Source: Acidimicrobiaceae bacterium | GTDB taxonomy: Bacteria; Actinomycetota; Acidimicrobiia; Acidimicrobiales; UBA8190 | Length of the DNA: 29,225 nucleotides | Assembly: GCA_003453695.1 (NCBI GenBank) | Contig: DMNK01000110.1 | Span: 1 to 29,225, forward strand | Reading direction: 5' to 3' | Part shown: positions 22,261 to 29,225 of the stretch, in pieces | Numbering within the stretch: position 1 is the first letter of the stretch | Layout of the letters: each line of letters starts with the position of its first letter | Notes under the pieces: model-generated | The model's input: only the letters and a program-made list of their open reading frames with translations | Told to the model about the DNA's origin: nothing | Database searches by the model: none | Program-made: the position numbers and the translations under genes

Positions 22261-22479
22261 TCAGGTGTCGGACCGGAAGTCTACGAGCGGCGCTGCTTCG
22301 CCGACGGCGATGCCGTGCCACTTGGCCCACACTTCGACCACTCCCTCGACATGGGACTCGACGTGCTCGCCACAGCTGCACGCCCCCTGGGACCATCCGG
22401 GGCGGAAGCGCATGGGCCACAGGGCGATGACGTGGTCGACGTGGCGAACCCGGTGTACCAGCCGATCCGCCTCGAACAT
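22261..22479 (-). CDS. 72-residue protein of unknown function
   Basis: A short soluble protein with a central WSQGACSCGEHVESHVEGVVEVWAKWHG stretch containing a Cys-x-Cys and several His, which could bind a metal. The start, ATG 22479, has a good AGAGGAGA ribosome binding site, and the longer frame from 22536 does not. It runs in the same direction as, and 25 bases before, the DDN-family gene, so probably in one transcript with it. I do not recognise a family. Confidence 0.6.
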   Translation of the reverse strand: MFEADRLVHRVRHVDHVIALWPMRFRPGWSQGACSCGEHVESHVEGVVEVWAKWHGIAVGEAAPLVDFRSDT

Positions 22480-22621
22480 CACGTCTCCTCTGCCCGGTTC
22501 CGCCCTTGCGCCTTCGTCAGGGAAACGCCCCGTCACCCCTCACCTTGCGTGGCGGGGAGCTCGGCCCCCGGTCGCGGCCAGCGCCACGGGCACCGGCCGT
22601 CGAGCCTGGCCCGCGCCTATC

Positions 22622-22649
22622 TTGACAAAGTCTAGTGAAGTAATAGGAT
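22622..22649 (+). promoter_or_regulatory. promoter and possible operator of the TauE/SafE gene
   Basis: TTGACA (22622-22627) and TAGGAT (22644-22649) are separated by 16 bases. The whole block (22620-22652) is strikingly AT-rich against its surroundings and contains GTGAAGTAATAGGATT, which resembles sites bound by Rrf2/CymR-type sulfur regulators. The operator reading is inference. Confidence 0.6.
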
Positions 22650-22710
22650 TTGGCGAGGGGCGGAGGGTGTGGTCGCCGTGGCCGCATCCGGTGCCCGGGA
22701 GGAACGCCAC

Positions 22711-23772
22711 ATGCACATCGACGGCTTCGTCGTCCTGGCGGGCGCGATCGTCGGCCTCGCCGTGGGGCTCACCGGCATGGGGGGCGGGGCCCTCATGACG
22801 CCAGTGCTCGTCCTCCTCCTCCACGTCCAGCCTGCGGCCGCCGTGTCGAGCGACCTGGTGGCCTCGGTGTTCATCAAGCCCGTGGGTGGCGCCGTCCACA
22901 TGCGGCGTCGCACCGTGCACCTGCGCCTGGTGGGCTGGCTGGTCGCCGGCGCCGTCCCCGCCGCCTTTGCGGGCGCGGCCGTGCTCAACAGCGTGGCCCA
23001 CGGCAAAGCGTTGCAGAACGACATCGAGCTGGCCCTCGGCGCCGCCTTGTTGGTGGCGGTGGGCGGGATCGCCGTGCGGACAGTGACCCAACGTCGCTCC
23101 GGGGCGCATCCGGTCGACGACGCGGACTGGCCGGCGGTCCGCCCCCTTCCCACGGTGCTGGTGGGAGCGGTGGGTGGGGCCATCGTGGGGATGACCTCGG
23201 TGGGTTCGGGCTCGCTCATGATGGTGGCCCTCATGTTCCTGTACCCCTCGCTCACCGGTCGCCAGCTGGTGGGTACGGACCTCGTGCAGTCCGTGCCGCT
23301 CGTCGGGGCAGCCGCCTTGGGGCAGCTGCTCTTCGGTCACGTGGCCTTGGATGTCACCGTGTCGTTGATGATCGGCTCGCTGCCGGCCGTCTACCTGGGA
23401 GCGCGTCTGTCCGCTGTGGCGTCCACACGGCTCATCAGGCCCGCCATCGCCGTCGTGCTGCTGCTATCGGCGCTGAAGCTCGTGGGTGTCGGGAACTCCG
23501 CCTTGCTCGCCATACTCGCGACGGCGCTCGCCGCTGGTCTCGTCGTTCTGGGGCTCCGGGCCGCCATGCGCCGGAGCCGCCGCCCCGCTGTGGTGCTGTC
23601 ACCGGACCCGCACCGTGGAGCGGTGGAGTTGGTCGGCGCTGGAGAAGGCGGACCGATGCGCCCGTACGGCCGTCGGGGGCTGACCGCCGTGCGGGTTAAC
23701 GACGGGCGAACTGGCCGAAACGCCGCTGCAGATCGCCCATCATGGCGGTGCGAACCACGTTCGATTGGGTGA
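22711..23772 (+). CDS. TauE/SafE-family sulfite/organosulfonate exporter
   Basis: A 353-residue polytopic membrane protein of the TauE/SafE (DUF81) family, which exports sulfite or sulfoacetate-like anions. It has the family's internal duplication: GLAVGLTGMGGGALMTPVLVLL in the first half and GAIVGMTSVGSGSLMMVALMFLYP in the second. About eight hydrophobic segments are separated by a cytoplasmic loop near 130-145. ATG 22711 has a GGGAGGA site. The last 50 residues are hydrophilic and Arg-rich, run past the membrane domain and overlap the antisense protease gene by 77 bases. The AT-rich promoter upstream suggests control by a sulfur or redox regulator. Substrate not proven. Confidence 0.92.
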   Translation: MHIDGFVVLAGAIVGLAVGLTGMGGGALMTPVLVLLLHVQPAAAVSSDLVASVFIKPVGGAVHMRRRTVHLRLVGWLVAGAVPAAFAGAAVLNSVAHGKALQNDIELALGAALLVAVGGIAVRTVTQRRSGAHPVDDADWPAVRPLPTVLVGAVGGAIVGMTSVGSGSLMMVALMFLYPSLTGRQLVGTDLVQSVPLVGAAALGQLLFGHVALDVTVSLMIGSLPAVYLGARLSAVASTRLIRPAIAVVLLLSALKLVGVGNSALLAILATALAAGLVVLGLRAAMRRSRRPAVVLSPDPHRGAVELVGAGEGGPMRPYGRRGLTAVRVNDGRTGRNAAADRPSWRCEPRSIG

Positions 23773-24844
23773 CGATCCCGGCCAGCCGGTTCTCGGCGTC
23801 GAGCACCAGTGCCGGGGTTCCGCCGGCCCGGGCCATGCGCTCGAGCACTACCCGCACCGGGTCTCCGGTCCGCACGACCGGCACCTGGTCCAGGGGCACG
23901 GCGATGTCGGAGACCATGGTCGACCCCAGCCGGTCGGCGGGGACGGCCCGCATGGCGTCTGTCCGCAACACGCCCGCCAGCCACCCACGCTCGTCGGTCA
24001 CGACCACGGCCTCACCGCCATAGTGGCGCAGCGCGCTGTGCGCCATGTCGGCGACCCTGGCGTGAGCGGGCACGGTGGGCGGGTTCGGCGTCATCACCTG
24101 CCACGCCGCCAGCTGGGCGATGCTGCTGCGCAGCCGGGCGTTTCGCTCCTCGGACCCGGCGGCGGCGTAGAGGAACCACCCGAGCAGCGCCGGCCACAGT
24201 CCGAGGGCACCCCCGAACCCGAATTCGACGACCCCCACGACGATCAGCACCGCCCCGAAGGCCCGGCCTGCTCGGGCGGCGGCGACGGCGGCGCGCGTGG
24301 GGTCGTGCCAGGCGCGCCACAGGCCGGAGCGGAGGATGCGCCCGCCGTCGAGCGGGGCGGCGGGGATGAGGTTGAAGGCGGCGAGAAGGAGGTTGACCTG
24401 CCATAGCCAGGTCAGCACCTGGGCGACGAGCCCGTGGCTGCCAGCAGCGTGGGCGAGCACCTCGCCGACCCCGAACACCGCCGCCAGGGCCAGGCTGGTG
24501 CCGGGTCCGACGGCGGCGATGCGGAACTCTGCTCCGGGGGACGCCGCCTCGCCCTCGAGCTGCGCCACGCCACCGAACAGCCACAGGGTGATGGACCGCA
24601 CCCCGACGCCGTTGTGGCGGGCCACCACGGCATGGGACACCTCGTGGGCGAGAAGCGAGAAGAAGAAGACGAGCGCAGCCACCACCGCAGCCAGCCAATA
24701 GGCGGCCCGGCTGCCGGCGCCGTAGGTGCCCGGCAGCACGTAGTCGGCCAGCTGCCACGTGATGAGGGCGAAGATGACGAGGACGCTCCAGTTGACCCCC
24801 ACGTCCACGCCGGCGAACCGGCCGATCCGAATGCTCTGTCTCAT
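23696..24844 (-). CDS. site-2 protease (M50) with two CBS domains
   Basis: A 382-residue intramembrane zinc metalloprotease. Hydrophobic segments carry HEVSH (His67, Glu68, His71) and the second metal motif NLIPAAPLDGGR (Asp166). Two CBS domains follow (about 255-305, opening VMTPNPPTVP, and 317-373), which may bind adenosine nucleotides and regulate cleavage. The architecture matches the SpoIVFB/Rip3-like group, which cleave membrane-tethered regulators. I chose ATG 24844, with AGGTGG six bases upstream, over TTG 24862. Its substrate is unknown; an anti-sigma factor is typical. The 3' end overlaps the TauE gene by 77 bases. Confidence 0.94.
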   Translation of the reverse strand: MRQSIRIGRFAGVDVGVNWSVLVIFALITWQLADYVLPGTYGAGSRAAYWLAAVVAALVFFFSLLAHEVSHAVVARHNGVGVRSITLWLFGGVAQLEGEAASPGAEFRIAAVGPGTSLALAAVFGVGEVLAHAAGSHGLVAQVLTWLWQVNLLLAAFNLIPAAPLDGGRILRSGLWRAWHDPTRAAVAAARAGRAFGAVLIVVGVVEFGFGGALGLWPALLGWFLYAAAGSEERNARLRSSIAQLAAWQVMTPNPPTVPAHARVADMAHSALRHYGGEAVVVTDERGWLAGVLRTDAMRAVPADRLGSTMVSDIAVPLDQVPVVRTGDPVRVVLERMARAGGTPALVLDAENRLAGIVTQSNVVRTAMMGDLQRRFGQFARR

Positions 24845-24947
24845 CGATGCCACCTGGTACAACCAAGCATCTCATGACCCTGTTCCCGTTCGGGCGCCTG
24901 CACACCTCCAGCCTGCCTGTCTCGGCTTGGAACCACCTGTGCTAGGG

Positions 24948-25538
24948 ATGCAGGGTGTGGCGCAGGGCGCTGACGACGGCACGGGAAGCCGTCGGCCCGA
25001 GGAGCTGGCCGGCCAGGTGCGCGTCGCCGTGTCGGCCCACCGGGCCGAGGACCCCCGGGAGGCGGAGTCCCGCCACCGGGTCCTCGACCTGCTCGACCGG
25101 GTGGACCGGCCCTTCGACGAGCAGGCGGGGCCCCGTCACATGACGGCCTCGGCCGTGGTCGCCGGTCCCCGGGGCACGGTGCTGCACCTGCACAAGCGCC
25201 TTCACCAGTGGATGCAGCCCGGTGGCCACATCGACCCCGGCGAAGCGCCGTGGGAGTCGGCCCTGCGGGAGTCGAGGGAGGAGACGGGCCTGGCGCTCTC
25301 CCATCCCGCCGGTGGGCCCCGCCTGATCCACGTCGACGTGCACAACGCCGCCAAGGGCCACGAGCACTTCGACCTGCGCTATCTGCTCGTGGCCGGCGAC
25401 GAGGATCCCAAGCCTCCGCTGGGGGAGAGCCCCGAGGTGCGCTGGGTGCCCTGGGACGAAGCCGACACGCTGGCCGACGCCTCTCTGACCGGTGCCCTGG
25501 CCGCCGCCCGCCGCCAGCCCGAGGTGGCCGGGCCATGA
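24948..25538 (+). CDS. Nudix hydrolase
   Basis: A 196-residue Nudix-fold pyrophosphohydrolase. The Nudix box lies at about residues 93-115 (GHIDPGEAPWESALRESREETGL), with Arg107, Glu108, Glu111 and Glu112 as expected for metal binding and catalysis. Residues 1-60 form an N-terminal helical extension. Substrates of this family are nucleoside diphosphates linked to another group; the exact one is not predictable. ATG 24948 is possible, and GTG 24957 is a leaderless-type alternative. Its stop overlaps the ATG of the zinc-ribbon gene (ATGA), so the two genes are translationally coupled. Confidence 0.9.
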   Translation: MQGVAQGADDGTGSRRPEELAGQVRVAVSAHRAEDPREAESRHRVLDLLDRVDRPFDEQAGPRHMTASAVVAGPRGTVLHLHKRLHQWMQPGGHIDPGEAPWESALRESREETGLALSHPAGGPRLIHVDVHNAAKGHEHFDLRYLLVAGDEDPKPPLGESPEVRWVPWDEADTLADASLTGALAAARRQPEVAGP

Positions 25539-26251
25539 CCGAGACGTTCGAGCGCCTGCTCGAGGTGCAGGAGCACGACACCAAGGTCGATCAACTGCGC
25601 CACCGCCGGGCGACGCTTCCCGAACGCGGCGAACTGGCCGAGCTCGAGGCGCGCCGCGCCGCTCTGGATGCCCGCACCGCCGGCGTCCGGGTGGAACGGG
25701 ACGAACGCGCCGAGCGCCAGGCCACGCTCGAGGGTCAGGTCGAGGCGGCCAAGACCCGCAAGAGCGAGCTGGAACGGCGCATGTACGGCGGTCAGGTGGG
25801 CTCGGCCCGTGACCTCGCCGCCATGGACGACGAGGTCCGCCAATTGACCCGCCACGTCAACGAGCTCGAGAACCGCGAGCTCGAGGTGATGGAGCAGCTC
25901 GAGCCCCTCGACGGCGAGTTGCAGTCGGCCGAGGTGGAACGAGACGGCATCGACACCCGTGCCGGCGAGCTGCGCGACGTCGTGGCGCAGGCCGAGAAGG
26001 AGCTCGATGCCCAGATCGACGCCGAGCTGTCGGCCCGGGCCCCGCTGGCGGCGAAGCTGCCGCCCGAGCTCTTGAGCCGCTACGAAGGGCTGCGCAAGAA
26101 GCTGGGCGGGACCGGGGCGGCGAGCCTCGTGGGCAACTCCTGCGGCGGGTGCCACTTGACCCTGCCGGCCATGGAGGTCGACCGCATCAAGCACGCCGAG
26201 CCCGACACCGTCATCACCTGCGACAACTGCGGCCGCATCCTGGTGCGGTGA
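25535..26251 (+). CDS. coiled-coil protein with C-terminal C4 zinc ribbon (Rv2229c-like)
   Basis: A 238-residue protein that is a long antiparallel coiled coil (about 5-180, heptad-rich Leu/Glu/Arg) ending in a four-Cys zinc ribbon (SCGGCHLTLP ... TCDNCGR). This is the family of M. tuberculosis Rv2229c and Helicobacter HP0958-like proteins, thought to act as a nucleic-acid-binding chaperone. It overlaps the Nudix gene by four bases and is followed 48 bases later by the histidine phosphatase gene. In mycobacteria the equivalent gene stands beside an RNase HI/CobC-type fusion, so the gene order is conserved. The start is fixed by the ATGA overlap. Confidence 0.92.
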   Translation: MTETFERLLEVQEHDTKVDQLRHRRATLPERGELAELEARRAALDARTAGVRVERDERAERQATLEGQVEAAKTRKSELERRMYGGQVGSARDLAAMDDEVRQLTRHVNELENRELEVMEQLEPLDGELQSAEVERDGIDTRAGELRDVVAQAEKELDAQIDAELSARAPLAAKLPPELLSRYEGLRKKLGGTGAASLVGNSCGGCHLTLPAMEVDRIKHAEPDTVITCDNCGRILVR

Positions 26252-26299
26252 CCGACGCGCCGGTGAGCCGCAGCGGGCACGGCGCATCGGGATAAGCCG

Positions 26300-26899
26300 G
26301 TGCTGGTCCTCGTCCGCCACGGCGAAACGGAGGCCAACGCGGCGCGCCTTCTCCTGGGCCGGGCGCAGTCGCCGCTCACCGAACGGGGCGTGGCTCAAGC
26401 CAAGGCGCTGAGCCGGCTGCTCGGGCCGGTCGCCCGGGTGGTGAGCAGCCCGCTGGCCCGGGCCCGCGACAGCGCCGCCGCCCTGGGCTTGGACGTTCCC
26501 GTCGAGATCGACGACCGGTGGATCGAGGTCGACTACGGCGAGTACGACGGGCAGCCGCTCGGGTCGGTGCCGGCCGAAGTCTGGCGTCGGTGGCGCGCCG
26601 ACCCCGGGTTCCGCCCCGCCGGTGGGGAGAGCCTCGCCGACATGGGTGCTCGGGTCCGTGCGGCGTGCGACGAGCTGTTCGCCGCCGACGGCGCCGGGGC
26701 CCGGGGCGCGGCCGACGTCGTGGTGGTGAGCCACGTCTCGCCGATCAAGGCGGCGGTGGCGTGGGCGCTCGGGACCGGCGACGCCCTGGCCTGGCGGCTG
26801 TATCTCTCGACGGCGTCGATGACCGTGATCGGCTGGGGGAGCGACGCGCCCGTGTTGCACGCGTACAACCTGACGGCAGAGGCCCTGGACAGACGCTGA
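26300..26899 (+). CDS. histidine-phosphatase-family protein (CobC/phosphoglycerate-mutase-like)
   Basis: A 199-residue phosphatase of the histidine acid superfamily. The RHG signature with the phosphorylated His is in LVRHGETEANAARLLLGR (near residue 7), and the second His lies in VVVVSHVSPIKAAVAW. The Glu/Arg of the middle are in SSPLARARDSAA and VDYGEYDGQPLG. In mycobacteria the neighbour of the zinc-ribbon gene is an RNase HI fused to a CobC-type phosphatase; here only the phosphatase half is present. Alpha-ribazole phosphate is a candidate substrate, given the corrin genes in this window, but other phosphomonoesters are equally possible. GTG 26300 lies three bases after GATAAG with no ribosome binding site. 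Confidence 0.88.
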   Translation: MLVLVRHGETEANAARLLLGRAQSPLTERGVAQAKALSRLLGPVARVVSSPLARARDSAAALGLDVPVEIDDRWIEVDYGEYDGQPLGSVPAEVWRRWRADPGFRPAGGESLADMGARVRAACDELFAADGAGARGAADVVVVSHVSPIKAAVAWALGTGDALAWRLYLSTASMTVIGWGSDAPVLHAYNLTAEALDRR

Positions 26900-26906
26900 C
26901 CGTCGG

Positions 26907-26924
26907 TCCGGCCCGTGGGCCGGG
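26907..26924. terminator. bidirectional terminator hairpin
   Basis: CCGGCC and GGCCGG form a six-pair stem with loop CGTG, flanked by a T-G pair, between the phosphatase gene and the convergent small secreted protein gene. Confidence 0.55.
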
Positions 26925-26933
26925 TGCGCTGGA

Positions 26934-27113
26934 CTACAGCCGGGTGCACCCGCTCGGGCCGTTGGGTGCGTACCCCACCTGGATGGTGGCACCGTTCGGT
27001 CCGTTGACCACCACGCAGGCCGAGGAGCTCGGGAGGATGCTTGCGTAGGCGGCGGGGGCCATGGCGAGCAACGTCCCCCCCGCCAGCACCGCAACGAGCA
27101 ACCGCTTCTTCAT
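26934..27113 (-). CDS. small secreted protein, function unknown
   Basis: A 59-60-residue exported peptide. ATG 27113 begins a classic signal peptide (MKKRLLVAVLAGGTLLAMAPAAYAS) with likely cleavage after AYA; the mature part of about 35 residues has two Cys (ACVVV and GCTRL), probably one disulfide, and a glycine/asparagine-rich strand pair. The longer frame from 27164 lacks a site and adds unlikely residues, whereas GGAGGG lies upstream of ATG 27113. No family recognised. Its gene ends ten bases past the hairpin. Confidence 0.65.
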   Translation of the reverse strand: MKKRLLVAVLAGGTLLAMAPAAYASILPSSSACVVVNGPNGATIQVGYAPNGPSGCTRL

Positions 27114-27245
27114 GGGGACAGCCCTCCATGGTCCGTGGTTCGCCGATGTGTCTCCCCCGGACAACGAGGCCGTCTGGAAGCCCTTGTGTCGGACGACGAC
27201 CGGTGGCTGTCTCGGTACGGGCGGTGTTCGGTCCCCCGGGGCCGC

Positions 27246-28166
27246 TCAGGAAGGGTTGGACTGCAGGAAGGTGAGGACGGCCTCAGCCAGCTCCGGACCC
27301 CGGTCCTCCTGGAGGAAGTGCCCGCCGCCCACGATCACGGTGTGGGCCACGCCCTCGGCGCCCGGCACCACCTCGATGAACCGCTGCTCGGCGCCCTTGG
27401 TGATGGGGTCGCTGTCGCTGAAGGCACACAGGAACGGCTTCTCGAACCCCTCGAGCGCCTTCCAGGCCTGCCGGTTCGCCTCGGCGGCGGGGTCATCGGG
27501 GCGGCAGGGCACGAGCATCGGGAACTGGCGCGCGCCTTCTTTATAGGTCTCGTCGGGGAAGGGGGCGTCGTAGGCGGCCACCACCTCGGGCGCCAGCTCC
27601 GAAGTGCACCCGCTCGAGACGATCCGGCCGATGGGCATCTCCGGCACCTCCTGGGAGAAGCGCTGCCAGGCCATGAAGGCGTCGCCCATGGGGACGTCGC
27701 CTGTGGGCAGCCCCGTGTTGGCGGCGACGACGCGCCGGAAGCGCTCGGGGTGCTCGGCCACCAGCCGGAGCCCAACGAGGCCGCCCCAGTCCTGGCCCAC
27801 GAGCGTGAGCCCGGACAAGCCGAGCACGTCGAAGAGGGCGGCGCGCATCCACTCGACATGCCGGGCGTAGGTGTAGTCATGGCGCGACGCCGGCTTGTCC
27901 GAGCGGCCGAAGCCCACCAGGTCGGGCACCACCACCCGTACCCCGGCCTCGGCGAGGACCGGGACCACCTTCCTGTACAGGTACGACCACGACGGCTCGC
28001 CGTGGAGCAGGAGCACCGTCTCTCCCTCGGGGCTCGTCCCCTCGTCGAGATAGTGGACGCGCAGGACTTCGCTTCCTTCGCCGGCCGGGACCTCCACGTA
28101 GTGGGGCTCGAACCCGTAGCCGGGCAGCGACTCGAACCGCTCGTCCGGTGTGCGAAGAACCTTCAT
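27246..28166 (-). CDS. haloalkane dehalogenase (HLD-I, DhlA-like)
   Basis: A 306-residue alpha/beta-hydrolase that should hydrolyse short haloalkanes to alcohol plus halide. HGEPSW (55-60) is the oxyanion segment, VGQDWGG carries the nucleophile Asp126 and the halide-binding Trp127, a second Trp (W167) in the cap fits the DhlA halide site, FSDSDPIT gives the acid residue and GGHFLQED the catalytic His283. The N-terminus RTPDERFESLPGYGF and YAAPFPDETYKEGARQFP-like cap segment are close to Xanthobacter DhlA. ATG 28166 has a GAGGAGG site. Gene symbols such as dhlA/dhmA would overstate what sequence alone shows. True substrate unknown; natural halogenated lipids or pollutants are both possible. 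Confidence 0.93.
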   Translation of the reverse strand: MKVLRTPDERFESLPGYGFEPHYVEVPAGEGSEVLRVHYLDEGTSPEGETVLLLHGEPSWSYLYRKVVPVLAEAGVRVVVPDLVGFGRSDKPASRHDYTYARHVEWMRAALFDVLGLSGLTLVGQDWGGLVGLRLVAEHPERFRRVVAANTGLPTGDVPMGDAFMAWQRFSQEVPEMPIGRIVSSGCTSELAPEVVAAYDAPFPDETYKEGARQFPMLVPCRPDDPAAEANRQAWKALEGFEKPFLCAFSDSDPITKGAEQRFIEVVPGAEGVAHTVIVGGGHFLQEDRGPELAEAVLTFLQSNPS

Positions 28167-28239
28167 CCCTGCCTCCTCGCTTCGGGGGACCGCATGGTAG
28201 GCCGGGTCGCCGTCCGGGCGCCCCCTCCGCTTCGCTGTC

Positions 28240-28245
28240 TAACCT
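28240..28245 (+). promoter_or_regulatory. -10 box of a leaderless promoter (TAACCT)
   Basis: TAACCT stands eight bases before GTG 28254, the same hexamer and spacing as at 6324. The region between the divergent genes is 87 bases long. Confidence 0.5.
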
Positions 28246-28253
28246 CCTGCATC

Positions 28254-29225
28254 GTGCGCGCCGTGGTGTGCCGGGAGCTTGGCCCGCTCGACAATGTCGT
28301 GGTCGAGCAACGCGACGAGCCGGTGGCCGGCCCCGGCCAGGTGGTCGTCTCGGTACGGGCCGCCGGCGTCAATTTCGTGGACGGCCTCATCTGCCAGGGT
28401 CGCTACCAGATGAGGCCGCCGGCGCCCTACGTCCCGGGGGGCGAGATCGCCGGTGAGGTCGCCTCGCTCGGGGACGGGGTCACCGGGGTACAGGTCGGGG
28501 ACCGGGTGATGGCCATGACCGGCTTCGGTGCCTTCGCCGAGCAGGTGGTGGTCAGCGCCGGTTCGCTCGAGCCCGTCCCCGACGCGTTGTCCTTCGCCCA
28601 GGCGGCGGCGTTCATCCAGAGCTACTCCACGGCGTGGTTCACCTTGGCGCGTCGAGCCGCGCTGTCGGAAGGGGAGTGGGTGCTCGTCCTCGGCGCTGGC
28701 GGCGGCATCGGGTTGGCGGCCGTCGACGTGGCGCTCGCTCTCGGGGCCAATGTCATCGCCGCTGCCTCGAGCGAGGAGAAGCTCGGCTCGGCGCGCGCCC
28801 TCGGTGTCGAGTGCACCATCGTCTACGAGGCAGAGGACCTCAAGGCGCGTGCGCGGGAGCTCTCCGGTGGAGGGGTCGACGTCGTCGTCGACCCCGTGGG
28901 CGGCCGCCACAGCGAGCCGGCGCTTCGCGCCACCCGCCCGTTCGGGCGCTTCTGCGTCGTCGGGTTCGCCTCCGGCCCCATCGCCTCGGTGCCGCTCAAC
29001 CAAGTGCTGCTCAACAACCGCACCGTCGTCGGGGTCGACTGGGGAGCGTGGGCTTTCTCCGACCAGCGTGGCAACCACGAGTTGCTCGCCGAGCTGCTCG
29101 ACATGGTGCGAGCGGGGCGCATCCATCCCGCCGTGCCGGCGGAGCGGTCCCTCGAGGACGCCGCCTCGGTCATGACCGGCCTGCTCGAGCGGTCGGTCAA
29201 GGGCAAGGTGGTGCTCGTCCCCTAA
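28254..29225 (+). CDS. NADPH:quinone oxidoreductase-like zinc-free MDR enzyme
   Basis: A 323-residue medium-chain dehydrogenase/reductase. The N-terminal catalytic domain opens RAVVCRELGPLDNVVVEQRDEP, with GVNFVDGLICQGRYQMRPPAPYVPGGEIAGEV typical of quinone reductases and no structural zinc Cys cluster. The Rossmann part has VLGAGGGIGLAAVDVALALGANVIAAASS for NADPH and VDVVVDPVGG. It would reduce quinones or unsaturated carbonyls. It starts at GTG 28254 with a leaderless box and ends on the final base of the window with TAA. It is divergent from the dehalogenase gene with 87 bases between the starts, which may mean shared control. Confidence 0.92.
   Translation: MRAVVCRELGPLDNVVVEQRDEPVAGPGQVVVSVRAAGVNFVDGLICQGRYQMRPPAPYVPGGEIAGEVASLGDGVTGVQVGDRVMAMTGFGAFAEQVVVSAGSLEPVPDALSFAQAAAFIQSYSTAWFTLARRAALSEGEWVLVLGAGGGIGLAAVDVALALGANVIAAASSEEKLGSARALGVECTIVYEAEDLKARARELSGGGVDVVVDPVGGRHSEPALRATRPFGRFCVVGFASGPIASVPLNQVLLNNRTVVGVDWGAWAFSDQRGNHELLAELLDMVRAGRIHPAVPAERSLEDAASVMTGLLERSVKGKVVLVP

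Noticed and set aside
26248..26295. 15-codon mini-frame (GTG 26248 to TAA) between zinc-ribbon and phosphatase genes
   Set aside because: It overlaps the upstream stop and could couple translation, but is too short to support on sequence alone.
25379..27094. 571-codon minus-strand open frame
   Set aside because: It lies antisense to the zinc-ribbon and phosphatase genes, is low-complexity (Gly, Arg, His, Leu) and has no motif; typical of high-GC antisense frames.
27135..28253. Extending the quinone oxidoreductase upstream to an ATG at 27135
   Set aside because: The extension is antisense to the dehalogenase gene; the MDR fold begins exactly at GTG 28254, which has a -10 box at the right distance.
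1..29225. CRISPR arrays, rRNA genes, insertion sequences with terminal inverted repeats
   Set aside because: No regularly spaced repeats, rRNA segments or transposase genes could be seen on reading both strands.

Overview
The window reads as chromosome from a high-GC actinobacterium, most likely an Acidimicrobiia-type lineage or relative. The grounds are very high GC with strong G/C bias at third codon positions, two families typical of F420-using actinobacteria (a DDN-type deazaflavin oxidoreductase and a PPOX-type oxidoreductase), a mycothiol-linked MDMPI-domain protein, and at least eight genes whose start codon sits 6-8 nt after a TAnnnT -10 box, the signature of leaderless mRNAs. The lineage is inference; no rRNA gene is present.

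Positions 1 to about 8204 look like accessory DNA, somewhat lower in GC and rich in poorly conserved small and exported proteins. It holds a YjdI-type iron-sulfur protein, a small membrane protein, two lipoproteins, a short serine recombinase overlapped at its 3' end by an antisense gene, two exported DUF4232 proteins with near-identical upstream regions (one also carries a seven-blade Asp-box propeller), a patch of three broken gene pieces (6186-6659), a stand-alone VRR-NUC nuclease and a PPOX-type oxidoreductase. At 8205-8253 lies a clean 3' half of tRNA-Val(UAC), from the anticodon stem to the acceptor end, with no matching 5' half. This is what an attachment-site copy at the end of an element integrated in a tRNA gene looks like. 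Its orientation puts the element to the left and the old chromosome to the right.

From 8254 on the genes are ordinary actinobacterial ones: a GNAT acetyltransferase, an isoprenylcysteine-methyltransferase-like membrane enzyme, a small membrane protein, a PilZ protein and cobyrinate a,c-diamide synthase. A cobalamin riboswitch follows, in front of a BtuF-like lipoprotein. Two competing hairpins between aptamer and start codon form a plausible switch over the ribosome binding site. Next come a DUF6027-like protein, an ECF sigma factor overlapping a metal-site-conserving MDMPI protein (candidate sigma regulator), a SnoaL-like protein, a hotdog thioesterase and a Gfo/Idh/MocA oxidoreductase.

The right part holds an exported protein, a 1071-residue class III cyclase/AAA ATPase regulator downstream of a DDN-family enzyme, a TauE/SafE exporter, a site-2 protease with CBS domains, a Nudix / zinc-ribbon / histidine-phosphatase cluster (close to the mycobacterial Rv2229c-Rv2228c arrangement but without the RNase H domain), a tiny secreted protein, a haloalkane dehalogenase of the DhlA/HLD-I type and a quinone oxidoreductase ending at the last base. 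Hairpins separate three of the convergent gene pairs.
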